Shown here: positions 56,434 through 64,000 of the stretch, in pieces
Layout: every line of letters starts with the position of its first letter
Position numbering within the stretch: position 1 is the first letter of the stretch
NCBI RefSeq assembly: GCF_019426345.1
Contig: NZ_JAHLLW010000004.1
Coordinates: 62,001-126,000, forward strand
Direction: 5' to 3'
Length of the DNA: 64,000 bases
From: Marinomonas lutimaris
Lineage (GTDB): Bacteria; Pseudomonadota; Gammaproteobacteria; Pseudomonadales; Marinomonadaceae
Notes under the pieces: model-generated
What the model was told of the DNA's origin: nothing
Seen by the model: the letters and a program-made list of their open reading frames with translations, nothing else
Databases searched by the model: none
Position numbers and translations under genes: made by a program

Positions 56434-56742
56434 CTATTGTTCACTCATTGGCCAATGCTGCGATTCATGAAGAATACGTAAGATTTCTAGGCAATTTACA
56501 GACAAATTTTCTCGATAAACGACGACAACAGGTAAGCCTGCAATCACAAGTTCTCGTGTGTTTTTCACTCTGCCATAGCGTCCAGCTCTCGGGTGTTCAG
56601 ACAGAATAAGATGTACGTTATCAATGACTTTCATCACCACATCAATGGCAACGATTTGGCTATTATCCTCAGCGATGTAAGCTTCAATTTTTTCTAAATC
56701 AAGTTCGGCTAAATCAGTCCATTTGAGCAGCACGCTTTGCAT
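56434..56742 (-). CDS. RelE/ParE-family toxin
   Basis: 102 residues. The N-terminal WTDLAELDLEKIEAYIAED and the C-terminal AGRYGRVKNTRELVIAGLPVVVVYRE follow the ParE pattern of the plasmid-stabilisation family; helix 1, the basic GRVKNTRE segment and the terminal VYR-containing strand are present. ParE toxins act on gyrase, RelE relatives cleave ribosomal mRNA; which applies here cannot be told. Its start lies 29 nt inside the antitoxin gene, giving strong coupling. The stop is 1 nt from the stop of the other module's antitoxin. Confidence 0.88.
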   Translation of the reverse strand: MQSVLLKWTDLAELDLEKIEAYIAEDNSQIVAIDVVMKVIDNVHLILSEHPRAGRYGRVKNTRELVIAGLPVVVVYRENLSVNCLEILRILHESQHWPMSEQ

Positions 56743-56962
56743 CCCATTTCGCTTTAATATCCGAGTGGTCGATCAATTTCCCTTTGTCCGCTGACTCAAT
56801 GCCTTTTTCCACTTCATGGATAAACCAATCTTCACGGGCAACGTATTGTTTAATAGCTTCCGCCATTAGCCATGCACGAGGCCTATCCATTGCTTCAGCC
56901 ATTTGGCCGACACGTTGCAGTGTCTCTTCGTCTAGTCTGACGGAGGTTGCTTTTAAAGACAT
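56714..56962 (-). CDS. Ribbon-helix-helix antitoxin (CopG/RelB type)
   Basis: 82 residues. The N-terminal TSVRLDEETLQRVGQMAEAM ... RPRAWLMAEAIKQYVARE is a complete RHH DNA-binding domain, followed by a toxin-wrapping tail (EVEKGIESADKGKLIDHSD). It is the first gene of this second module, with GGAG eight nt before the start, and precedes the ParE-like toxin. Upstream, TATGAT with AAGACA 18 nt earlier is a possible promoter. These modules normally repress themselves. Confidence 0.88.
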   Translation of the reverse strand: MSLKATSVRLDEETLQRVGQMAEAMDRPRAWLMAEAIKQYVAREDWFIHEVEKGIESADKGKLIDHSDIKAKWDAKRAAQMD

Positions 56963-57064
56963 TGAAATTCTCCGAGGTTCTCTAAGAATCTAAATCATAG
57001 TTCATTCATGTTTCTTTGTCTTCATGACTCTTAAAATTTGACGATGAATAAGACAAGATAATAA

Positions 57065-57289
57065 CTACTTTTCTTCTAGCTCCGAACACGCTTCTACAGC
57101 AACAGCCCCAGCGTCAATACGTTTTAACAAACCCGCTTTTTCTAGATAAATCATGTCGTTGTAAATGATGTTATCCGACACATTAAATCGCTGCTTTAAC
57201 GTCTCAGAGAATACTTTTCCATCCAGTGCTAACAACAACAGTATGGTTTGTTGTCGCTGAATGCTTTTCCTATTCGCGAAGCTCATCAT
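57065..57289 (-). CDS. Single-domain winged-helix protein (DeoR-like HTH)
   Basis: 74 residues made almost entirely of one helix-turn-helix: SIQRQQTILLLLALDGKVFS (helix 1) then LKQRFNVSDNIIYNDMIYLEKAGLL, the order of a DeoR/MarR-like winged helix. No effector domain follows. It begins 17 nt after the MFS gene on the same strand, so it may belong to that transcript; it also lies next to the TA patch. No function can be assigned. Confidence 0.65.
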   Translation of the reverse strand: MMSFANRKSIQRQQTILLLLALDGKVFSETLKQRFNVSDNIIYNDMIYLEKAGLLKRIDAGAVAVEACSELEEK

Positions 57290-57306
57290 TACGTCGCTCT
57301 TAGTTA

Positions 57307-58473
57307 TTAACGTAAGGAAGTGTTGCTGTAACGTCGTAATCGCTCAGTCGTCACTAATATAATGACGGAAAGAAAGACTAATATCACCGGCAATGAGGCG
57401 AAAGTGAAGACCGTTGCGGCACCACCTAGCACAGGCGGAACTATCATAATTCCTATATAAGCAGAGGCCATAGATAAGCCTATAATGGTTTGTGATGCAG
57501 CCGAGCCAAAGCGTTTTGGGGTCATTTGAAGGGTATTAGGAAAGATGGGGGCGCAACCGAGCCCAATCAATATCAAGCCCATTTTTGCAAGTCCATCAAA
57601 GAACGGCAGAGCCAGTAATATACAACCCAATAAGATAATGAACACGCCTGCTCGTATTAGAGCTTCTTCGGTAATTTTTTCAGCAATGGCGCCACAGGCA
57701 AACCGCCCAGCCGTAATCCCCAAATAATACATAGCGACCCAGAATGCGGCATCGGCAGCCAAAACGTCTCTTTGTGTCGTGAGATAACTTGCCGCCCACA
57801 ATCCAGTACTCATTTCTATTGAGCAATAGCAAAAGAACGCCGCCATTTGCAATGGAACACCTTTTATTTTCAAGGCGGTCGCATTCGACACTAGCCCCCC
57901 ACCAGTGTCATTACTTTCTAAAGATTTAACAACAAACTTCTTCCACAGTGGCAGGGAGGAAAAGAGTAAAATAACGAGCAACAATTGCACTACAGCAATT
58001 GTTGCATAACCATCACGCCAGCCTTCACTGAGAGTCAGGTAATTCGCCATTAATAGTGGACCTGCCGTCGCCCCCACGCCCCAGAATGAATGCAAGTAAT
58101 TCATGTGTTTAGCTTTGTAATGCAAAGCCACGAAGTTGTTTAATGCAGCATCCACAGCCCCTGCCCCAAGACCCAAAGGAATAGCCAAAAATACAAGCGC
58201 TAGAGCCACATTGGACATACTAAAACCAAGTAATGCGATGGCTGTCAGCAAAACACTGATTGCGACGACTTTTCCAATCCCAAAACAGTTAATTGCTTTT
58301 GTCACATAAAGACTAGAAAGAACGGTACCAGCACTAATAATGAGAGAAATGACACCCGCAAATTCCATTGAGGCATTTAAGTCGCTCCTCATTACTGGCC
58401 ACGATGACCCAAGTACAGCATCAGGTAATCCTAAACTGATAAAAGCGATATAAATAATAAAAAGCAATAGCAT
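57307..58473 (-). CDS. Major facilitator superfamily transporter
   Basis: 388 residues with about twelve hydrophobic helices. Early GLPDAVLGSSWPVMRSDL and later SFWGVGATAGPLL are found in the FucP/sugar-efflux-like part of the superfamily; IFPNTLQMTPKRFG lies in the second half. It is divergent from the AraC gene (131 bp between starts), which suggests the regulator controls it. The substrate is unknown, possibly a sugar. Confidence 0.85.
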   Translation of the reverse strand: MLLLFIIYIAFISLGLPDAVLGSSWPVMRSDLNASMEFAGVISLIISAGTVLSSLYVTKAINCFGIGKVVAISVLLTAIALLGFSMSNVALALVFLAIPLGLGAGAVDAALNNFVALHYKAKHMNYLHSFWGVGATAGPLLMANYLTLSEGWRDGYATIAVVQLLLVILLFSSLPLWKKFVVKSLESNDTGGGLVSNATALKIKGVPLQMAAFFCYCSIEMSTGLWAASYLTTQRDVLAADAAFWVAMYYLGITAGRFACGAIAEKITEEALIRAGVFIILLGCILLALPFFDGLAKMGLILIGLGCAPIFPNTLQMTPKRFGSAASQTIIGLSMASAYIGIMIVPPVLGGAATVFTFASLPVILVFLSVIILVTTERLRRYSNTSLR

Positions 58474-58604
58474 GACAATCTTGACCTATATATGATTTTT
58501 TAAAACAATACTGCCTAATTGATTTTGAATATAGATATATACTTCCTTAAAATATAACGATTCTATCGAAACAACGTCGCCAAACAAATTTACTAAGTGA
58601 TGCC

Positions 58605-59549
58605 ATGCAAATTTATAAAATTGAAACAGAAAAAAATGGCAAAGAACTGACTACCCACGGTAGCCATGACTTTCCCTGTGGATCTTATGACGAACGTTTT
58701 TCCCATTTTGTTGGTGGCGAAGTTCCATGGCATTGGCACGATGAAATTGAAGTTGTATTGGTTATCGAAGGAGCTACTAAGGTCGAGTGTCTCAATACCA
58801 GCGACATTGTAAGAACAGGAGAAATCATCTTTATCAACGCGAACACTCTACACAAGCTAACAAACCATGGAACTGAAGATTGCCGTATACTCAATGTGGT
58901 ATTCAGCCCAAAAATACTCGGTGGTGGCGATTTTGGCCTCATCTATAAAAAGCACGTACTTCCGGTTATTAATAACAAAGAACTCATGTTCTATAAATTC
59001 TCTACAGATGAAACCTGGCACCAACAAGTCATCAATGAATTAGCGAGTGCTTTTAAGGTATGGGATGCGAAACGCTCTGATCGCGAGTTCTATATGAATA
59101 TAGCCTTAATGAAATTTTGGCATATTTTCTGTACGAATCATCACGACATCACCTCTTCAAAGAATGCCTCGAGAACGAATGAAAGAAGAGTACAAACTTT
59201 ACTCAATTTTGTTCATGACCATTATGATGAACGCATTTCCATTGCCGATATCAGCCAAGCAGCAAGCATTAGTGAAAGTGAGTGCTATCGTATATTTCGT
59301 AATGCGTTGGGCTGCTCTCCTAACAGCTATTTATTGAATTATCGGCTAAGACAATCAGCGCTATTGTTAACCGGAACTAGCCGACAAATCGCTGACATTG
59401 CCTACGCAAGTGGATTCAACTGCTCCGCCTATTTTTCCAAAAAATTTAAACAGAGCTTTGATGTCACCCCAATGCAATTCCGCAAAAATTACAGTGTTAC
59501 TTTGGATCATCCAGTAGCTAACCATTTACAAGAAACAAAAACGAAATAA
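58605..59549 (+). CDS. AraC-family regulator with cupin sensor domain
   Basis: 314 residues. The N-terminal half is a cupin/AraC ligand-binding type domain (PWHWHDEIEVVLVIEG ... GEIIFINANTLHKL). The C-terminal hundred residues have both helix-turn-helix motifs (ISIADISQAASISESECYRIF and IADIAYASGFNCSAYFSKKF). It sits divergently from the MFS gene, a common pair. The ligand is unknown. A 12-bp inverted repeat overlaps its end. Confidence 0.93.
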   Translation: MQIYKIETEKNGKELTTHGSHDFPCGSYDERFSHFVGGEVPWHWHDEIEVVLVIEGATKVECLNTSDIVRTGEIIFINANTLHKLTNHGTEDCRILNVVFSPKILGGGDFGLIYKKHVLPVINNKELMFYKFSTDETWHQQVINELASAFKVWDAKRSDREFYMNIALMKFWHIFCTNHHDITSSKNASRTNERRVQTLLNFVHDHYDERISIADISQAASISESECYRIFRNALGCSPNSYLLNYRLRQSALLLTGTSRQIADIAYASGFNCSAYFSKKFKQSFDVTPMQFRKNYSVTLDHPVANHLQETKTK

Positions 59550-59562
59550 TGTTTCTTGTAAA
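59525..59562. repeat. 12-bp perfect inverted repeat at the end of the AraC gene
   Basis: TTTACAAGAAAC (59525-59536), 14 nt, GTTTCTTGTAAA (59551-59562); the right arm begins after the stop codon. A T-run does not follow on the + strand. It may act as a hairpin that protects the mRNA end. Confidence 0.6.
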
Positions 59563-59771
59563 AAAGCACATATCAGAAATCAAACATAAATGAGAATAGT
59601 TATTACCCCCCGACAACACACTGAAGATTACCTCTCATTTTTGGCTAAAGAAAAAGCAGGACTCCATTAGATCGACATAAAAATGCCTTTTTCCTCAATC
59701 AGCCCTATCGAAATACGCCCACAAGTATTAAAATCAGCGCAAATTCCCCTACCCTTAGTTAAGGAAACCTC

Positions 59772-60983
59772 ATGACTTTGTCGACCAGTCAGTCAACTAA
59801 TGTCGTAGTTGTTAGTAACTCTTCTGATAATCCCTTTGCTATTGATGTTGCCTATGCAATGGGCCAGCACGAAGACATCGCTGATCTGATCAGTATGAAG
59901 CAATTCATGAACTCTGAATTTTGCCCTCGTTTTATTTCTGACGAAGCAGATTTTGAAAACATTGGCCGCAAACTTAAGGGTAAAGCTGTCATCATCGTAA
60001 GTACTGGCAGTCATGTAAAAAGCCGCCAAGAACTAGCCATGTCAAATCTAATAATTGCCCGTGCGGCGAAAGAAAACGGTGCAGATCGCGTCATCTTGGT
60101 TGAGCCTGATTTATTTTACAGCGCACAAGACCGTGGCCCTCACCAAAGCCTAGGCGAAACCAGTTTTGAACGTGATATCCAAGACGTTAAAAAATTCGAT
60201 GGCCAGCCTTTCACTGCTAAGCTTTATGCTCAGCTATTAAAGCTTTCTGGTGTGGATACTGTGATGACAATTCACAACCACTCAGATTCTGTGCAAAAGA
60301 TGTTTACCGAAGTGTTTGAAGGCGACTTCCATAACTTAATCCCTTATGAGATTTACGCCCACTACTTGTTGAATTCAAACATTCTTAACTACGGCGAAGA
60401 CGGCGAAGGACTTGTTCTCTGTGCACCAGACAAAGGCGCACGCGATTTCGTTAAAGAGATGTTCAAAACTCTAGGTCTAAGCAAAGCAAAATTCATCATG
60501 CTTGATAAAGACCGCACCGCTGAACGCAAAGTAGAAATCACTCTACACAAAGAAAGCGAACACACATTCGACGGACTAGATGGAGCTAGTATTGTATTGT
60601 TCGACGATATGGTTCGTACTGGCTCTACTGTTGTGAAATCTTGCCAATTCTTACAGCAAATCAATCCTGAACGTATGGTGTTTGCGGTATCGCATTTTTA
60701 TGCCAGCGATGAAGGTCGTGAGCGTATGGCACATCCAGCGATTGGTGAAATTTTAACGCTAAATACCTTACCAACGATTTTAAACCGTGATGAGCAAGGT
60801 CGCTTACGTAAGAAAATGGTCGTGCTAAAAGTAGAGAAATGGCTTGCTCAAGAGCTCTGTAACATTCTTGATCTGCCACAAACTCACGAGCCAAATCCTT
60901 ACAAGATCGATATGTCTTCTAAAAACCCACGATTTAAACGCAAAATTTGGTTCAGTGAAGAGCTATCTGAACTAAAAAGTTAA
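59772..60983 (+). CDS. Divergent PRPP-synthetase-like phosphoribosyltransferase-fold protein
   Basis: 403 residues with two halves of the ribose-phosphate pyrophosphokinase type. The second half has the PRPP-binding loop FDDMVRTGST (277-286), where the standard Prs loop has DDxxDTxGT; the first half has RGPHQSLGETSFERD near the Prs ATP loop and the HNH at 168-170 where Prs has its metal-binding His. It is longer than normal Prs (about 315) and keeps N- and C-terminal extensions. The standard prs gene was not found in the window. A PRPP-synthase role is likely, but a different phosphoribosyl reaction is possible. AAGGAA precedes the start. Confidence 0.75.
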   Translation: MTLSTSQSTNVVVVSNSSDNPFAIDVAYAMGQHEDIADLISMKQFMNSEFCPRFISDEADFENIGRKLKGKAVIIVSTGSHVKSRQELAMSNLIIARAAKENGADRVILVEPDLFYSAQDRGPHQSLGETSFERDIQDVKKFDGQPFTAKLYAQLLKLSGVDTVMTIHNHSDSVQKMFTEVFEGDFHNLIPYEIYAHYLLNSNILNYGEDGEGLVLCAPDKGARDFVKEMFKTLGLSKAKFIMLDKDRTAERKVEITLHKESEHTFDGLDGASIVLFDDMVRTGSTVVKSCQFLQQINPERMVFAVSHFYASDEGRERMAHPAIGEILTLNTLPTILNRDEQGRLRKKMVVLKVEKWLAQELCNILDLPQTHEPNPYKIDMSSKNPRFKRKIWFSEELSELKS

Positions 60984-61010
60984 TATTCAGCTGCTTCTAA
61001 GTTAGCTAAT

Positions 61011-61038
61011 AAAAATGCCGCGATCACGCGGCATTTTT
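61011..61038. terminator. Bidirectional Rho-independent terminator after the Prs-like gene
   Basis: AAAAATGCCGCG-ATCA-CGCGGCATTTTT, a 12-bp perfect stem with A and T runs, between convergent genes. Confidence 0.94.
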
Positions 61039-61062
61039 GTTTCTTGTGTTCAATAATATTTC

Positions 61063-61647
61063 TTAGGCACGAAACGCCAGCAAGAGGATATCTTTGATTT
61101 TACGATCTATTTCTACTTGTGCCGTTTCAAAATCGGCTCTTTCTACCTTGTACAAGAAAGGCTGAACAGCGCGTAGTTTCTTGATTGCTTGTGGATCTTC
61201 AGCCAGCAAGACGGCAACATAAGAAAAAGCATCATAGTAAGAAAAAGCCTGTTCTTTGAGCGCATTTAAGTAAGAGTCGACTGACTCTTCTCCAAACACT
61301 TGCTTAATCGCCGTAACAGCACCAAACACAGCAACACCTTCACACAAAGCTGACGTTGTCGCACCGTCATAACCAACCGGATATTGACCACGTACAATCT
61401 CTTGGATGATATCCGCTAACAGCATAACATCATTACTGAATACTCTAGCTGGCATGTGAATTTTATAGCGATAAGGTTCATCAGCGTGCTCAAAGACCGC
61501 GCTTGGTTTGGCTATATCATCCCAAACTTCAAAGCCATCAAATTTGGCCTCGATAACGGCTTCGCCAAATAGAAACTCGACCGCTGGTAACCAAGCCGCG
61601 CGTAGTTTTTCTAATTTATTTACTTCTGTTGAGTAAGTGTCTGCCAC
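61063..61647 (-). CDS. Hypothetical protein (194 aa)
   Basis: 194 residues, soluble, acidic, without signal peptide. Repeated helical stretches are visible (VEFLFGEAVIEAKFDGFEVW, SVDSYLNALKEQAFSYYDAF), plus a VPxR-type IHMPARVFSNDV segment. I recognise no family or catalytic motif. It is convergent with the Prs-like gene across a shared terminator and begins about 190 bp before the DksA/TraR-type gene's end. Confidence 0.6.
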   Translation of the reverse strand: MADTYSTEVNKLEKLRAAWLPAVEFLFGEAVIEAKFDGFEVWDDIAKPSAVFEHADEPYRYKIHMPARVFSNDVMLLADIIQEIVRGQYPVGYDGATTSALCEGVAVFGAVTAIKQVFGEESVDSYLNALKEQAFSYYDAFSYVAVLLAEDPQAIKKLRAVQPFLYKVERADFETAQVEIDRKIKDILLLAFRA

Positions 61648-61830
61648 AACCTCATCCTTATTTATTCTGAAAGAAACAGAGCATCAGACTCGAGGTCAAA
61701 ACACCCTTATAGATAGACGAAACGATATCATATTGAGGAAGATCAAGCAGACAAAATTCAACGATAAATACGCAGATTCAGTGAATAGCATTAGCATTTA
61801 GATCAATGAAACAAGGGAAAACAGCTAACG

Positions 61831-61845
61831 TATCTTATCTTATCT
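61831..61845. repeat. TATCT pentanucleotide, three tandem copies
   Basis: TATCT TATCT TATCT at the 3' end of the DksA-type gene, spanning its stop codon. Length changes here would alter only the last codons of that gene. Confidence 0.7.
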
Positions 61846-62103
61846 TAGCTGGCTATCTTTACTGTCGGCACGATTATACAAAGCAGAGCGGCCTTTCTTC
61901 TCTTGCTCGGACTGACATTGAATGCACAAACGCACTCCTTGAATGGCTTTGCGCCGAGGTTCAGGAATCACAGTGTCGCACTCTTCACAATGGGTCAAGC
62001 TCTCGCCTTTTGGCATACTGTTTTTTGCACGCTCTATTTCAGAGTCAACCGTTGCGTCTATTTGATCTTGAACTGCGCCATCTTGCGCCCAACCGCTCGC
62101 CAT
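61840..62103 (-). CDS. DksA/TraR-type zinc-finger protein (YbiI-like)
   Basis: 87 residues. The zinc ligands are Cys39, Cys42, Cys60 and Cys63 in HCEECDTVIPEPRRKAIQGVRLCIQCQ, the DksA/TraR four-cysteine finger; the preceding region is a short helix. It lacks the long coiled coil of DksA with its acidic tip residues, so it resembles YbiI. Its role is not established; relatives may affect transcription. Confidence 0.85.
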   Translation of the reverse strand: MASGWAQDGAVQDQIDATVDSEIERAKNSMPKGESLTHCEECDTVIPEPRRKAIQGVRLCIQCQSEQEKKGRSALYNRADSKDSQLR

Positions 62104-62282
62104 AATAGTTAAGCCTCAAACTTTATAAATAACTGATTTATCATTTAGTAATTTTTTGTAATTACTTTATTATTGGCCGCCATAAAAGGCACTCTAAATA
62201 TGTTTTATTTGCGTTACGTGACTTTTACAACATCATTTTATAAGTCTAGTCGGCAAGGAGCCAATAACAGGTAAAAAATCTA

Positions 62283-63386
62283 ATGAATAAATCACTCATT
62301 TTGGCCACTCTTTGTACGATTAGTACCACAAAAATATATGCCGGCGGCATGGATCTATCAAGACAATCTATCGCTCCCCTGTTCGAGAAAGGAACGTATA
62401 TTGAATTAAGCGCCTATACCCTTGATCCAGAAGTATCAGGAAAACTAACGGACTCAATCCAATCAGGAAACGTGGCGAAAAAAAGTTATTTCTTCGGTGG
62501 AGCCTATAAACAAGATTTTTCTAACTCGACTTCAATGGCCATTATTATCGATCAACCTTTTGGTGCAGATATTCGCTACCCTTCTAGCTCAACTTATCCC
62601 CTTTCTAGAACCAGTGCTTCTGTCGACACTACAGCCATCAACGGAATTATTCGCTATAAAATAAATACACCTTTTTCAGTCTACGGCGGACTAAGAAATA
62701 TCACATCAAGCGGTGAAGTTACCGTGAATCAGCCATCGAATAATCTACTCTACACAATGAAAACGGACACTCAGAACGATTGGGGTTATCTATTTGGCGC
62801 TGCTTATGAAATCCCAGATATAGCTCTTCGGATCTCGTTAACCTATAACTCAGCAATAAAGGTGGATTTTAATAGCCAAGAAAATATTGTCAGTTCATCT
62901 TTTGCGAAGAAGACTTCGTTTAATGTCGATATGCCTAAATCATTAAACTTTGACTTTCAAACGGGTATTACGCAATCCACTCTTCTGATGTTTGCTGCAC
63001 GTTGGGTCGAATGGGAAAAGACAAAAATCACACCCGAGCTTTTCACTCAGTTCGTTAATGCCGGAAATAACCTCGTTGGCTATAAAGAAAACACTATCAC
63101 CTACTCTCTCGGGCTTGGTCAGAAGCTAACAGATACACTTACAGGATTGCTCGCCGTCGCGTATGAAAAGCCGTCAGGCAATGTCGTGAGTAATCTGTCA
63201 CCAACCGATGGCTATACTTCATTAACTGCTGGACTAAAATATCAAGCAACACAAAACACAGCCATTACGACAGGTATATCTTATACATGGATTGGCGAAG
63301 CTAAGACCAATCTAGCAGGAAATGAAGTAACGTTCGAAGATAACCACAGCGTGAATTTTGGAGTGAAGCTCTCTCATCATTTTTAA
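62283..63386 (+). CDS. FadL/OMPP1-family outer membrane porin
   Basis: 367 residues with a signal peptide MNKSLILATLCTISTTKIYA (cleavage after Ala20). The mature protein alternates polar and aromatic residues over its length and ends in HF (VKLSHHF), the outer membrane terminal motif. RQSIAPLFEKGTYIELS and FGADIRYP match the start of FadL-type long-chain fatty acid transporters. An expected family substrate is a hydrophobic molecule; the ligand is not known. It converges on the LysE gene with 28 bp between. Confidence 0.85.
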   Translation: MNKSLILATLCTISTTKIYAGGMDLSRQSIAPLFEKGTYIELSAYTLDPEVSGKLTDSIQSGNVAKKSYFFGGAYKQDFSNSTSMAIIIDQPFGADIRYPSSSTYPLSRTSASVDTTAINGIIRYKINTPFSVYGGLRNITSSGEVTVNQPSNNLLYTMKTDTQNDWGYLFGAAYEIPDIALRISLTYNSAIKVDFNSQENIVSSSFAKKTSFNVDMPKSLNFDFQTGITQSTLLMFAARWVEWEKTKITPELFTQFVNAGNNLVGYKENTITYSLGLGQKLTDTLTGLLAVAYEKPSGNVVSNLSPTDGYTSLTAGLKYQATQNTAITTGISYTWIGEAKTNLAGNEVTFEDNHSVNFGVKLSHHF

Positions 63387-63414
63387 TACCTTAAAGCGAG
63401 ATAGCAAAAAAGCT

Positions 63415-64000
63415 TTATCGATTACTCAACAATATTCCGCCACCCATGGTGATAAACAAGCCGCCCGTTAGTTTGGTGATTTTGGCTTCCATGTTTTTTA
63501 ACGAAAAACGTTTTCCTAAACGAGCAATGCCAAAAGCATAGCCCATATGTACGCTGGTCACGATAGCACAGATAGTAACAAACATGACCGAAAACTGTTG
63601 GTACGCTGGCGACTCTAGGGTTAAAAACTGCGGTAAGAAGGCAGACAAAAATATTAATGTTTTTGGATTACTTGCTGAGACCAAGAATGCTTCTCCAAAC
63701 AGCGAAAGTCCGGTTTTAGTCGACTTAGTTACGGCTGTATTATCTATAGCGTCAAAGGTTGATTTCTTTTTTGATCGTAGCGCTTTAATTCCAAGGTAAA
63801 TCAAATAACTTCCGCCAATTATTTTCATCACCAGAAACCAGACTGGTAACGCTTGTAAGAGTGCACCAACGCCCAAGGCAACCAAACAAACAATCAAAAA
63901 TTGGCAGGTCAAATTGCCAAAAATAGTAATAAAGGCAGATTTCCAACCGAATTGAATGCTATTTTTAAGCACTAACAACACGTTCGGCCCCGGTGACAAC
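63415..64000 (-). CDS. LysE/RhtB-family exporter, 5' end cut by window
   Basis: At least 194 residues in the window, continuing beyond base 64000. The first readable segment, SPGPNVLLVLKNSIQFG, is the family signature near the N-terminus, so perhaps 10-20 residues are missing. About six hydrophobic segments follow, with GSYLIYLGIKAL and ASNPKTLIFLSAFLPQF typical of the RhtB group. The family exports amino acids such as homoserine and threonine; the substrate is not fixed by the sequence. Confidence 0.9.
   Translation of the reverse strand, partial: LSPGPNVLLVLKNSIQFGWKSAFITIFGNLTCQFLIVCLVALGVGALLQALPVWFLVMKIIGGSYLIYLGIKALRSKKKSTFDAIDNTAVTKSTKTGLSLFGEAFLVSASNPKTLIFLSAFLPQFLTLESPAYQQFSVMFVTICAIVTSVHMGYAFGIARLGKRFSLKNMEAKITKLTGGLFITMGGGILLSNR

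Noticed and set aside
59592-59672. Short frame MRIVITPRQHTEDYLSFLAK (26 codons in all) upstream of the Prs-like gene
   Set aside because: No ribosome site, too short to judge, and no repeated or conserved feature; left as possible chance or relic.

Overview
The window is a bacterial chromosome segment with about 60 densely packed genes. It shows no tRNA, rRNA, insertion sequence, prophage or CRISPR array. Gene content and order point to a marine gammaproteobacterium of the Oceanospirillales, and Marinomonas would fit. Supporting blocks are glnD-dapC-dapD-yffB-dapE, the Pseudomonas-like neighbourhood barA(gacS)/cysM/rlmD/relA/mazG, lepA-lepB-rnc-era-recO-acpS, and the long 531-533-residue class of isocitrate lyase beside malate synthase G. 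The genus is inference; no 16S gene is present.

Layout. 1-8.0 kb (mostly + strand): nitrogen signalling (glnD), the succinylase branch of diaminopimelate/lysine synthesis, two small unknown genes joined by a 103-bp tandem duplication, and panD. 8.1-21.1 kb (mostly - strand): thiol peroxidase, a membrane-anchored cold-shock-domain protein, slyX (+), rsmJ, uppP, tsaB, adk, ppc, mazG, relA, rlmD, cysM. 21.2-24.3 kb (+): a small lipoprotein and the BarA/GacS hybrid kinase. 24.3-30.6 kb (-): acpS, recO, era, rnc, lepB, lepA, ribE. 30.9-33.8 kb: divergent glgC and glgA. 33.8-49.6 kb: cell-envelope and signalling genes (solute-binding protein, PBP1B, Rieske protein, HD hydrolase, OmpW, EamA exporter, DUF2057 protein, diguanylate cyclase, GNAT, MgtC, a soluble double-Cache protein, a phytase-like esterase lipoprotein, a repeat lipoprotein, a second hybrid kinase). 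49.8-55.3 kb: glyoxylate shunt (glcB then aceA) divergent from its probable XRE-family regulator. 55.3-57.3 kb: an accessory patch with two convergent toxin-antitoxin-like modules and a lone winged-helix protein. 57.3-64 kb: MFS transporter with a divergent AraC regulator, a divergent PRPP-synthetase-like protein, a DksA/TraR-type zinc finger, a FadL-like porin and a LysE exporter cut by the window end.

Most of the window is core metabolism. The most unusual part is the module at 55.46-56.43 kb. A small MqsR-sized toxin candidate is followed 1 nt later by a protein that joins an N-terminal four-cysteine zinc ribbon to what look like two ribbon-helix-helix units in one chain. Both lie behind a near-consensus promoter carrying two identical TACG-N8-CGTA operators, one inside the -35/-10 spacer and one just upstream of the ribosome binding site. 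The 103-bp duplication at 7.06-7.26 kb is the second item of note: it copied a ribosome binding site and gene start and created a 32-codon decoy reading frame with unchanged stop-start spacing. All calls rest on reading the sequence and recalling families; no database search was run.
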